A DNA stretch of 64,000 nucleotides from Buxus sempervirens (taxonomy: Eukaryota > Streptophyta > Magnoliopsida > Buxales > Buxaceae): assembly GCA_947561395.2 (NCBI GenBank), contig OX387193.1, forward strand, positions 28,390,276 through 28,454,275. Reading direction: 5' to 3'. Made by a program: the position numbers and the translations under genes. Of the stretch, positions 47,237 through 58,900 are shown piece after piece. Each line of letters opens with the position of its first letter. The stretch's first letter is position 1. The notes under the pieces are model-generated. The model ran no database searches and was not told where the DNA came from. It worked only from the letters and a program-made list of their open reading frames with translations.

Positions 47237-50200
47237 TGTAACGCTCCGAACCCGGGTTAGTGCAAAACCGGCACCCAACTCGAACTCGGTTCGCTACTGT
47301 AACAACCCAAGTTCGGTTCAACAACCAAACCCGAGGTGTTACCACAAAGCTGGGGTCAGATACAAACTAAGATTCACAATAAATTTTAAAGTTAGTTAAT
47401 TACATCAAAGTTCTAGTGGAAAATAAAACAATTCTTTATTCAATTTAATCAAATCAGTTTACAATAAAATTTGTCTAATCAAAATGTGGACAATAATATC
47501 AATTACAATTCTACCCATCAAGTAAACCCCATCTTCGCGATCTCTCCAAGAAAACCTGAAAATAGGTGAAAACGGAGTGAGATTTACATCTCAGCAAGTA
47601 GCAGGTGCATGCAAGTAAACAGTCTTATTTACGCAAATATTCATGAGGTATGCGATTAAACAACGTTAAGGCGATAAATTCAAATCAACAGGGCCAATTC
47701 CAAATAAAGCGATAGGATATGCATTCAGACATAAAATACCAACAAAAGATGTTATTGGTAAATAAACTGACGAATAGTGATAAAACACGTGTCACTGCAT
47801 GACTCACAAAGATGATAAGTTTTTGAGATGACACTCAAACTAATGCTATACCACCGTACGACTGAGAGCAATGCTACTAAGACACTCAAACCAGTGAACA
47901 TCACCTTAAATAGGAGCCGTAGTTATTGACTTATTACGCACGAACTCAGAAGATTTGGCATGAACCACTAGCATGCAGCACCGAAATCAATACATGGAGA
48001 TGGCCGCCGATCCACATGTACAGGAATCACTAGCGAGGCTCGAAATAACCCTACAGACATAGGACCCCCCAATGCAAACTAACTTGCAAAGGAAGCGCGC
48101 TCACACAAGGAGTAACTCAACTCAAACGAAATACCACTTAGCTAACCAGCCAAAACTATGGATCTATAACCAGTTAAGCCCACTGACACAAAATGCGATA
48201 AAACCAACATACGGAAGACACGCTACTGTAGGAGGCATACACACATTTACCGTAAAGGATTACACATCTTTACGTAGAGGATTACATGTCCCTACAACAG
48301 AGGATTACCCATCTCTGCCGTAAAAGCTAGTATCAACTCAACCGCAAGAGTCATATCACTCAACCGTAAAAGGAAAGCAAATAACATCATATCACAATCC
48401 AATCCATACCAAAACATTCCATTCTAAGAGAAAACCATGATTCAATCCTTATAACCTAAAATGAAGCCTTTTGCAGGATAACATATGAAATTTCTCAAAT
48501 ATATTCGAAATAAAACTCATGAATTATAAATTCAATAAAAATCAAAGTTTATACAATTCCAGAAACCAGTATTCACATTTTGAGCACACAAAAAAAGTAA
48601 TTCAAGTCTTGCTTGGAGTTTCCCTTATTAACCCCCTTATTATATTCCAAATTCCCACAATTAATACCTATGATAGCATCTAATTCAATTTTCTGTATTT
48701 TTAATTTCCAGCATTTTCTGCAAACCTAAAATATAGTTTAAAAAATGTTTTTACCCTATAAACACCAGTTGTATTATTCCTAACATTATCCCATACCATT
48801 TAGACCTTTTCATGCACCATCCTTTCATTATAACCTCCAATTAATTGGTTAATTTTCCCAATCTAATTTTATTAATTTTTATACCTCAATTAAGTCTTTA
48901 TAAATATGCTAGTATGCTTATCTTATTAGAGAAATTATTGAATATTTATTTGTATTACAAAAATCCTCAAAATCTGAATTTTCTGCATAGAGTGCCTAAC
49001 CTGGTAAGCTAGGTGATCTTGGGTGATCCTAGGCGCTAGTTCAAATTTCAATAGTAATTTTCCAGATTTTCCAATTTCGAATTTTTTGGCTTTTGCTTTG
49101 AGTTCCATTGGTCTAAATTAATCCCTTAACATTCTAAATCATATCTAAAACCCTCTAGATTAATTTGCATCAGTTGAATACTATTCTATGAATATTTACA
49201 TGATCAAACCAAGATTTATTCATTACTTTAGCAAATCCTTCAAGAACACAAAACTCTAAAATATAAACCATACAATTCCATGTGAAATCCTTTCCGGCTA
49301 ATCAAACTAAACCATAATAAATCACAGAAATCAAAACCATGCAATCCCTCCAGTTTTCAAGGGTTACTACTTGCCTCATGTGCTAAATCCTTCTTCTTCT
49401 TAGAGTTTCTAATTTTGAACCCAACTTCTGCTCCCAATCGCACTAACCTAGGGTTCTCCAATTCAAATCTCCACCGTTCACATTGTAGTTCCATCAGTCA
49501 AGATCAAAACTTCCAAATTTGAAGTCGATCCACCATTTGGATTTTCCCCGATCGCGATTTGATGGAAACTGGTCGGACATCTCCAGCAACCTTCTTCTTC
49601 CTTTCTCTCCCTCTTTTCTCTCAATATTTAACCCACGAAAATTCTCTCTTGTCTCACCTTACTCTTCTATTTATACTTGGCTTTAGAACTCCTGAACCAA
49701 CCTTAATAGGCTCCTTTAATTGGGCTAACCCAAGAGTGGTCTAGTTAAAGTCTAACTCCTAATTAATTCCTACTTTTTCTCCACCTTCTATTTTTCTACC
49801 AATACTATACTAATAAAATTTTCTTATTATCTAAATACTCCTTACAGCCTAATTTCATGCCTAACACTCTCTTAAATCCTAAATATAGCCTAAAACCCAA
49901 ATTAGTTACTTTTCGTCCCAATTAAGACCCGAATTTACCTAATTACCCTTTTTCCTCTTTTAGGCTTTTATTACTTCTTTTTAATTTCTACCTTGACTAA
50001 ATAAATTATTTTCTTCTATTTTCTAATCCTAATTATTGTTTAATGATTTATTTATAAATTACCCTTTTTGAAGATTACTAAAATACCCTTTTACCCTTTT
50101 AGGCTAATTTCCTTAAAAGTCCTTCTTTATTTACAACTTATTACTTATTTGAATTACTTATCCTCTAAGTCTTCACTTTTTTTAAATTATAATTTAAATC

Positions 50201-50246
50201 ATATTTTCTTTTATTTATTTATTATGTGAAAATTCGGGGTCTTACA
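47237..50246 (-). mobile_element. Solo LTR D nested in C, minus strand
   Basis: The 3,010-bp insert reads TGTAAGACCCCG (50246) to GGAGCGTTACA (47237) on the minus strand. The flanks ctaac (47232-47236) and ctaaa (50247-50251) are a near target duplication (4 of 5). A TATAAATA box is at 49675-49668. Its 3' part shares the 'ttttcag..tggagag.tcg' block with E. No coding sequence. Confidence 0.75.
48230..48378. repeat. CTYTWRCGG-type repeat array in LTR D
   Basis: About six copies of a motif that reads CTYTTRCGGTWRAG on the minus strand occur at ~27-bp spacing (plus: ctttaccgtaaagg, ctttacgtagagg, ctctgccgtaaaag, actcaaccgcaagagt, actcaaccgtaaaagg). Several are short inverted repeats. The same motif occurs in LTR C. 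Confidence 0.6.
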
Positions 50247-50845
50247 CTAAATTCACCCCAGAAGCTAAGAACTGTGAAATTGTTGAACCGTGGTCTGCTT
50301 TTATGGTTTGGTGGGCGTGGATGTAGAATGGATCCATGTCTAAGCCAATTAGTGTGTTGGGGTGACTTGTGTGAAAGTTAATACTCTTGTCCAGCATGTG
50401 ATACACTGATTCTGGGGGTTGTGGACGGCCGTTCACCCTAGCTCGTGATGGGCCGAGGGTAGTTAACTTGTATCCACCTCAGAATGTGCTGCAGCAACCC
50501 GTAAAGTCAACTCGATGGTCTAATAGAGATCACTAACTCGATGGTCTAAGAGAGATCACTAACCCTCTAACTAGTTGACTGGGTTGTACTTGCCGGCTCA
50601 TGCATGTTTCATGCTTGAGTGCTCCGCTTTGGAAGAGTGATCCTAGCTAGATCTTTCCCTATAAGTCGTGAGGTGGCGAATTGGACAATTGAGTTAAATC
50701 GTTGTTATTGGTTGAGATTTTACTGAGATTGTGGTTTGAATCAATTTGATTTTATATTCTTATGATTTACGATTTCGCATAGTCTTAATGAGATTGCATC
50801 CCACATGGGAGATGGCTGTAGGAGTTACACCTAGAGGGTGAGGAA

Positions 50846-51000
50846 AATATCTCTTGTGGTAGAGGTAGATATTAAATGTTCACACTCTGCGGTTGAGCTA
50901 TGCAATCTCTTGCAGGGGGTGCCTGCGGTCTTAGAGATGTGCATTCTCCTGTGGAGGAGGTTTGGACTCTATGTGTTTATCTCCTGCGGTAGAGGTAGGC
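50846..51000. repeat. CTCYTGYGGTWGAG hairpin array in LTR C
   Basis: A perfect 7-bp stem aatatct/agatatt encloses a 14-nt loop at 50846-50873. Related units are ctctgcggttgag (50885-50897), a 9-bp split stem atgc-atctc/gagat-gcat (about 50900-50944), ctcctgtggaggag (50947-50960) and ctcctgcggtagag (50982-50995). Confidence 0.65.
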
Positions 51001-51423
51001 TACTGCCTAAAGGTGGGTTTTAAACTACTGATCGATTTAGCCATGTTTGACAAGAATGAGTTTAAATGAAATATTGTTTATATGAGCATGCTATTTGATT
51101 ATTTGAAAAAATTGCATAACCTGTTCTTATCATGCATTGTGCTACTTACTAGGACATTAGTCTCATGTGTATTTTGTTTTATCAGTTTTGTTTTCAGATC
51201 CTGGCAAGGACGATATCGACGGGTAGATGCTTGGGTTATGTAAGTTGAGAGTTGTGATATAGTATTTTTGTATTTAGTTTGGTGATGTAGTTGACTCTGG
51301 TTTAGTAGAATATTGTTGATTTCATGTTCTCTTTCACTCTAATATATCGATCTTGGATGAAAAAGATAACCCTTTGGAGATGAGTTATGGTTTTGCTACG
51401 TAACTCGAATCCGGGGCGTTACA

Positions 51424-51545
51424 AGTTGACTCTAAAAACTAGCCACCCAGGTGTCTGCCTGCACCCCATCAAGCAGTGGTGACTCCAAATCTTGATTTCC
51501 CGAGATGAGGCACGCTCTCACGTGCACCTCACATGTGCAGTTCCA
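51424..51545 (-). repeat. Fragment of an F/A-like LTR end
   Basis: 'cacccaggtgtctgcctgcaccccatcaa' and the following 'gtggtgactccaaatctt' are the reverse complement of the first ~90 bp of LTR F, diverged. The rest of that LTR is not seen. LTR C on one side and the LINE on the other bound it. Confidence 0.6.
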
Positions 51546-51589
51546 CTGATCGACGCGCGCACACAAAGGATCAAAATTTTCAAAGGATC

Positions 51590-53971
51590 AATTGACCAAT
51601 TGAATGGGGATAAAGCACCAGGCCAGATGGATTCACACTAGCATTCTTTAAAGCAAGCTGGTACTTCATAAAGGATGACTTAATGACTACTTTGGAAGAG
51701 TTTCTTAGTCATTCATTGCTCTCATTCTGAAGAAAGAAGTCTCAATTAACTTGAAGGATTTCAGGCTGATCAACCTAGTGTCTAGTGTTTATAAGATTGT
51801 GGGTAAGGCATTGGCCAATAGGTTGAAGGAGGTTCTCCAGCCTTTAATATCTTAGACTCAAGGGGCTTTTGTGGGAGGCCGGCAACTTCAAGATGGTGTT
51901 CTTATTGGAAGTGAATGTATTGATACATGCCTAAGAGAAGGAAGAAGTAAGATCATGTGTAAACTTGATCTCCAGAAAGCATATGATTATGTAAATTGGG
52001 ATTTCTTGATATACATTCTAAGAAGGATGGGTTTTGGGGAGAAGATGGATTTATTTATGCATATCATCAGTTCGTTTGTCGATATTGGTGAATGGTTCAG
52101 CAGTGGGGTTCTTTAATAACCACGGGGGTCTCAAGCAAGGCGATCCATTATCTCCGCATATCTTCACATTGATTATGGAGTCTTTTAGTAGGCTGATGAC
52201 TAGAGCCTCTATGATTGGTGTGCTAGACGGGGTTTCTTTTGGAGATTCCCTCACTATTAATCACCTCCTCTTCACGGATGACATTCTAATATTCTGTGAT
52301 CCCTCCTCCCAAAACTCATTATGGCCTAAGAGTATCTTGCTTTTAGGCGTGCTCTAGACTGAAGGTGAACCTATCTAAGACTAAGATTTTTTAAATTGGT
52401 AAGGTAGAAAACATATCTATTCTTAGTTAGTCTTTGGGGTGTGAGGTGGGTAGTCTTCCTACTACATATCTTGGCATTCCTTTGGGTGCAAGATACAAGA
52501 AGGCCATGGTGTGGAATCCTATTGTGGAAAGGATGGAAAGAAGGTTTGCATCATGGAAGAGTGCTGTATTATCTAAAGGGGGTAAAACAATCTTGCTACA
52601 AAGTGTGCTAGGTGGCATACCGGCATTTCGTATGTCCATATTAAAGATACCTACCTCGGTAGCTAGGAGGATGGAGATGATTCAAAGGAGATTCTTGTGG
52701 GAAGGTCCTGGCATGGTGAGGCTAAATTCTATTTGGTGAGCTGGAATTTGGTTTGCAAGTCGAAGGAAGCCTTGGAATAAGACCTCTAACATCATTTAAC
52801 AAAGCACTATTACAAAAGTGGGTATGGAGATTTGGGAACGAGTCAGATAACCTTTGGAGAAAGGTAATTCAATCAAAATACGGCACATTTGATGGAGAAT
52901 GGTATCCTGGCCAAGCTAAATTATCATATAAGTTAAGCTTGTGGAGACCAATAGGAAGGTTGGTTGAATCAGTTGGAAATGACTGCAAATTTCGAGTGGG
53001 TAATAGAACAAGGTTCGTTATTGGGATGACCTTTGGTGTGGAGAAGAGTGCTTAAAGGTTAAATTCAATTGCATCTATAATCTGTGCAAAAACAAGTAAG
53101 CTCTCGTAAGAGACTACATGGTGAAACATGCTGATGGCATTGTGTGGAACATCTTGTTGAGGAGAAACCTACTTGATTGGGAAGTTAGCGAGTTTGAAGA
53201 ACTATTGCAGGTCATCTACAGCACTAAGGTTGGTCAAGGGAATGATCTTAGAGAGTGGACAAAAGAAAAATCATGTATCTTCATAATAAGAGCAGCACTC
53301 CAATCTTTGAATTGTTTCGGAAATTCTTGGAGGTGTTACAATCTGATCTGGTCAAAGTGTATTCCCAGCAAGGTCTCCTTCCTTCTGTGGGTTGCAGCAC
53401 GAGATAAGGCTTTAACTTTGAATCATTTGAATAATAGAGGCTAGTGTCTTCCGAATAGGTGCATCATGTGTAAAGATGAAGAGGAAGATGTAGATCATCT
53501 ACTTGTTCATTGCAAAGATGCGAGAAGTTTATGGGATGCAATCTTAAGAAGGTTGGGTATAGTATGGGTGCAACCAGGAAATTTCAGCAAGGTATTGGAG
53601 TCTTGGGGACTGAGAAGAGGCAATTCCTATAGGAAGGCAATATGGAATGTAGCCCTAGCAGCCATTGTATGGGTCATCCGGGGGGAAAGGAACCGAAGAA
53701 TATTCAAAAACATTGAGAGAGAAGGGGCTTTTTTGGAGAGAAGAACATTAAGATTAATCTATAGCTCGGTCTCAGTACATTATGCAGTAGATATGGTGCC
53801 CCTACAAGACTTTTTGGAAACCTGTAGCCTGATGGAGTAGAAGAATTGTGGGGAAATATTTCTTTTTTATAATTTTCTGGGCGTCTTGTTTTTCTAGGTA
53901 TGTAGTTTGTATATCTCTTACTATTGTACTATTTAGTATCCTTAATATATATCTCTTACTGATAAAAAAAA
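51590..53971 (+). pseudogene. 5'-truncated L1-type LINE, reverse transcriptase
   Basis: It starts in the RT domain (LNGDKAPGPDGF-like at about 51603, with one base missing). RT motifs follow: DFRLINLVSSVYKIVGKALANRLKEVL, TQGAFVGGRQLQDGVLI, CKLDLQKAYDYVNWDFL, GLKQGDPLSPHIFTLIMESFSRL and FTDD at about 52274. The thumb region YLGIPLGARYKKAMVWNPIVERM is next. The C-terminal zf-RVT region (CxxCxEEEDVDHLLVHC-like) is at about 53464-53530. Several frameshifts and stops (e.g. 51853-51855) break it. A short A-run (53964-53971) after 'ttactgat' marks the 3' end. Such proteins copy LINE RNA at the target site; this copy is inactive. Confidence 0.88.
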
Positions 53972-54045
53972 TGTAGTTGCGGCTTTACATATCAGCTTAA
54001 GCTTTTAGGTGCAATGGTCATTTAACATGGTATCGGAGCTTTGAT
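53972..54045 (+). mobile_element. Copia LTR end and PBS remnant
   Basis: 'cttttaggtgcaatggtcatttaaca' followed by TGGTATCGGAGC (54028-54039) looks like the last bases of a copia LTR and its initiator-Met tRNA primer site. Coding sequence does not follow. Confidence 0.5.
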
Positions 54046-55021
54046 CCTAGTTCTATCACATTTGTACTGATGCTTTGCGATGCAAGCATGGGCTGGAAAT
54101 ATTGCACATGTAACTGCACAAAATATATGCTGCTTCAAATTTTCGGCATTGCTGCAAAGGGGTTTAGTCTTTTTCCATTCTCTATCTGCAAAAAATTGGC
54201 ACCCCAAGTTAGGGAGAGCTCATGCACATACTTTCTTTTTCTGGGAAAATGACTGGTTTATCTTTGGAGCATATTGTGAAAATGCATAAATATCATTCTA
54301 CAAAATCACAAAAGATTCAATATATAAAAATAAAAATAATTTTTTTTAAAAGGTAAATAACTAAAGAAAAAATAAAAACCAAAATCTCATAGCTTCCAAG
54401 TATAAAAGCCATTAAATAAACAAAGCTGCTCCAAAAGAATTCATTCAAAATAATCCCTTTGGGAACTGTGCAGCATAAGAGCCATATCTCTTCTAAGACG
54501 ATGCTCATTTCATCAAGGGAGTAAAAGATCGATACCAGACATCAGATCAACAACTACTAATAATTTGTACAGCAACCCAAATCCCATCCAAAGTATCACT
54601 AAAACCAAATAATAGATAGGAAAAACAAATTTCTAAATCAGACAAGTGACAAGCAGCGAGAAAGCACACGAACCTCGTGAAAAAGGGCGATTTGTCCACA
54701 AAATTTCACCAAATCCAACACAAAATCCACAAACGAGAGCAGAGGAACACTTTTCATCGACTTGAAGCAAAGCTGGGAACCAGGAGAGCTGATCCCCACA
54801 AAAAAGAAAAAAAAAAACCCTAAGAAGAGTCCCTCAGACTCTCACGCTACCAAAACAAAAAAGCCAAAGAAAGGGAGTGGGTTGGAGTGTCAGCAAAGGA
54901 TATAATCCTTCTTGACGATACGAACATACACATCCTTTTTCTTCTCTAATTTTATTCACAACCTTCCTTACCTCTTGAAATACCAATTTACCACCTGTTG
55001 TGTCTAAGAATCTCTCCCTGG
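54046..55021. other. Intergenic sequence upstream of the TMEM120-like gene
   Basis: No supported ORF. A/T-rich with some purine/pyrimidine runs around 54810. On the minus strand 54600-54900 looks like the leader of a divergent transcript (agggttttt, ctctcg-type runs), but no coding exon follows. Confidence 0.3.
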
Positions 55022-55319
55022 GGCTTGATTGTTAAAATTTTAATAATGTTGATAAGATGGCAAGAGATAAAATATTTATTGATAATTTTGCCTCTTATTC
55101 TAATTATTTAAAAATTAAATACCAAAATTATCTTTTAATTGGTTGGCTCAATGTTTATAATAATAGCTCAAATAAAAAACCAAACTGCGTTCACATCAGC
55201 TATGTGGGCATTTTTGGTACTCTAAGGTATAACTAAAGGTTATCACTTTTAAATATAAATAACAAGAAGCCAAATTTGTCAATTAACATTTTCTCTATTA
55301 TGATTTTAACAATCAAACC
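55022..55319. mobile_element. MITE-like element
   Basis: Terminal inverted repeats GGCTTGATTGTTAAAATTTT... and the complement of ...GATTTTAACAATCAAACC (about 21 of 24 match) bound 298 bp of A/T-rich DNA. The target duplication is not clear, so the superfamily is undecided. Confidence 0.6.
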
Positions 55320-55514
55320 TTTAAAAGGGGAACTTATTATTTATAGGAAATCCCAAGATGATAAACTGGGATTTTAGGAACCCTGGGGGAGTGGGATTGA
55401 TTCATGGAAAGTCCAAGGGGTTAAAATGAAAATACCACGTTATTTTAATATGATATAACGTATCCCACTTTACCATAGTTTTTGTCCCTTTTTTTGTGTG
55501 GTTATTCTTGTAGG

Positions 55515-55824
55515 CAAGGTTCTGCGTTTCGGTGCCGGTGGGCGTGCCCCGCCCACTGGTGAAAACGCCCGAAACGATGGAAAAAATAAAAAAGCAAAAA
55601 ATAGGCAAAAAATTGATTTTTCTGGATTTTGGGAAAATTTCGACGGCACGTCGCTTCGTTTTGGCAGCACGCCGTCCCGTTTCGTTCGGCACGCCGCTCC
55701 GTGCAGGTGACAAATCGTCGAAATTTCGGTGGGTCCTCAACGATGCGCCCCCAACGATTTCCCCTAGCGAAACACATCGCTGGGGTCCAAAAACCGCGGC
55801 GTGGCGCCGAAATTGCAAACTTTG
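55515..55824. mobile_element. hAT MITE upstream of the TMEM120-like gene
   Basis: 310 bp with inverted ends CAAGGTTCTGCGTTTCGGTG and CAAAGTTTGCAATTTCGGCG, flanked by cttgtagg on both sides (55507-55514 and 55825-55832). The interior is GC-rich with several cggca/cgccg palindromes. It ends 135 bp before the start codon. Confidence 0.85.
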
Positions 55825-55959
55825 CTTGTAGGTTTTTCTTTTTGGAACAGTAAAGTAAAGCGCCCGGTTTACTTATAGTTAGTTGCGGGTTCAATAGAAA
55901 GATAAAGGAAAAAGCCTCTCAACCAGCTTGCCCTTGCTTACAATCAGAGACAGGGGGAT

Positions 55960-58900
55960 ATGGCGAATAGTGAGAACAGGCAGAGGAATTTGGCAGAAGA
56001 AGTTTCTCGGGTGGCAGAACTCACCAAGCAGTTGGAGGACTCTGCTGCTTCCCTCATCTCGCGGATCTCCGCAGAAGAACAAGCTCTCAGCCAACGAGCC
56101 CTTGCTCTCGATTCTAACATTCGCAAATGCCGTTCCTCCATCCTATCCGCAGTTAAGAATGGGAGCTTAGATCCCAAGGAAGCCGAGAAGGTTTTTTCTC
56201 CTTATTTGCTTTTCTTTTGTTCCCCTTCCCATTTAATTGAATCATCTGAAAAATATTTGTTCTTTCCAGCTTTATGCAATGGTAGTTTCCTGGAACTAGT
56301 CACTCTTTTTTTCTGTTTATGGTTTATGTAATTGCAGCGCATGATGTTCCACCTTCCTCCCTCCCACCTCCCCCCTCTCCCCTCCTCTCTCTTTCTCTCT
56401 CTATCTTTGTTTATGTGCATGCATTCCCCTGTTTCTTTGTATGCATGAATACTCTTGGGGCTTTTAAGCAGCTGAATTGCTTCTGCTTTTCATTTGGTTG
56501 TTACTTGTTTTTACTGATTTTCCTTTTATTTTATCTTGTGCATAATACTCAGCTGGATGAAGAATTATACAGAGCTAGATGCATCATAACTGATGGAGAT
56601 GTGGCTTCCTTTCTTCCTAGCAAAGATCATGGTGGTGCTTTCAATGTTTTATAATTCTACTTCTATTTGTCATTTTTCCAATTAGGGTAGACACGAATGT
56701 CTTTTGGCTTGTGCACTGCTTTTTTTTTCTTTCTAGTATTCTTCTTACTGTTGCATTTAATGCTTGAATGGTACTCAGGCCGCTTCCTGAGAATGTTTAT
56801 TGGTCCTATTAATGTACGTGCCACTCGGAAAGACATTCAATTCAAGGTCAAAGAAGAGTACAACAATTACAGAGTATGTCTACGCTTCTCATCTTTCTCC
56901 TCTTTTTTTTCTTTTTGGGCAAGGGTTTTTGTTCCATTCTTTGAACCTCAAAATGGGTTTATCTATGACTGTAGTTTCTGTAATAATAACTGGAGAAAAG
57001 ACAGGGATAAATGGACAATAAGACTTCCATTTCTTGTGTACTGTTATGTGCCATTTTATGTTTCATTCTGCATATATTTGATTGTCATGTTAACTTATTT
57101 TGGTTTGGTTTGCTGTTTATGAATTAGAATTTTAATTTTCACTCGGTGTGATTTTTAAATCTCCAAATAATTCCTTTTTTTTAATACATAAATAGGTATG
57201 TAATATGTATGATATTTGTTTAAAATGTGAATAAATTAAAATAATAGCTGATATATAAGTAGCAGCAATTAAATATAAGAAATGAACAATTAAAATAGAA
57301 TAATCACTATTTTCTATTTTCCTATAGCGAGCTTATGCTAATCCGCAATCAACACTTTATCTGCCTTGATAAATTGAATTTTGTATCAAGTTTTCTTTAA
57401 ATGTTTTATAATAAGAAACCAGATTTTATTAGAAGAAAAAAAAAAAAGAAACCCAACAAGGACAATGGGAAGAGATTTCCCCAATTATATAGACAAGAGG
57501 CCTCCCACTAGGTAAAAATATATTTTCTACCAATGTGAGAATTATTATTTTTGATTGACGAGACTTAAAGGTCATAGATTGGGGTGTGCACTTCATCTAC
57601 AATTCACACCTTTTGCATGCCTCACAACATAAGGTGTTTCTAATTTGTTGGGTAGAGCTCAAGGGAAATTAACTACTTGGGTCATAGAAATTTGGGATAA
57701 TCACCAATGTTTTTTGAACCAAACTGGATTGGCAGAGAAGTACTAGGAATTGGCCATCTTCTCTGAAAACTTCAGAAGCATTAAAAACAAAGAATAAAAA
57801 TTCAAAGCGCTTTGACATGCACAGTCTAATTGTCAAGCTGTTTGATATGTGCAGTGGGCAAAAAACTTCTCAGGTCTGACGGAACCTTTCACTTCAAACC
57901 TTATTTTTACCACTATTTACATTTAATGTTGAAAAGAAATTTTCAATTCTCCACAAGCTAATTGATAAGGGGATATTACAAAACAAAATAGGGTTTTAGG
58001 TACATTAAAGATTTTACTGGGGGAAATACAAGTTAATAAGGTTTTTAGGTTTTAGCTGTGTTAGCTGTTAGGTTACACACTTCTTTATGAGCTAGGGTTT
58101 GTTAACCACCAAAAAATCCTACTATTGCTTTTTGATTCTAATAGAGATCATATATGATAATGACTATTGAGAACAGGAATTCAAAAACCTGTTTCAGAAC
58201 AGTTCCTTATAATATAAGTTGTGAATGGAAGGAAAGATGTTGGAGCATTTGTAATAGTGAATGGAGTGGAGATGTTTAGATTTTTTTTTTATGCAAAAGT
58301 TAATATCGTAGAATTTCATGCAGGTCTTAATGCTGATGATTTAGACCAATTAAATGCTATGTTTTGAATTTTTTTTTATCTTAAGGATATATCGGTTGAG
58401 AAGATGATGAAGTTGTTTGCTCTTAGATATAAGGTTTGAGAATTATTATGGTTGTGACAAGTGACAATCACGATGGAAAAAACAGGGAAACTGAAAGGCA
58501 CAAGCAGATGATGAATTATTTGGAAAATTTCTTGCCACAGAACTATGAAGAGACTTGTATCAGTATTTGCATACTCTTTGACAAGATAAGACCATCAATG
58601 ACTGTAATTGAATTTTATCAAATTATTTTCTGAAATCTTTTGTCGAAGAATGACAATCAGGAAGTATCATGACACATAAAGTGTTTGAAGCAGTCTACAC
58701 AAGTTTTTGTTGCCTGTAACCTTTATGGACTCTTTCAGTGGCTTACAATATGTTGTCGATGGCAGAGAAACAGCTAAACTGGTGGATTCAATTTTGTTAG
58801 CTTGTTGGACACTAGTTACGCATATGCTAATTTTAAAAAAGAAAAGGGGGTACTAACCATAAAAATGGACCACAATCCAGCGTAGGTCCCATTGAAGCAG

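Larger units (their letters stand above)
45168..51423 (+). mobile_element. Long LTR C (TGTAAC...GTTACA), with LTR D nested
   Basis: It starts TGTAACATCCC at 45168 inside the B RNase H and ends GGGGCGTTACA at 51423. Without D it is about 3.2 kb. Its end matches LTR E. The 5-bp flanks differ (gagca left, agttg right) and B does not resume after it, so one side has been lost or recombined. No coding sequence is seen. Tekay/Del-type chromovirus origin is inferred from the ends only. Confidence 0.65.

Noticed and set aside
55402..55894. Overlapping ORFs of 66-138 codons on both strands upstream of the TMEM120-like gene
   Set aside because: They cross the GC-rich hAT MITE with its inverted ends; open frames there are a composition effect.
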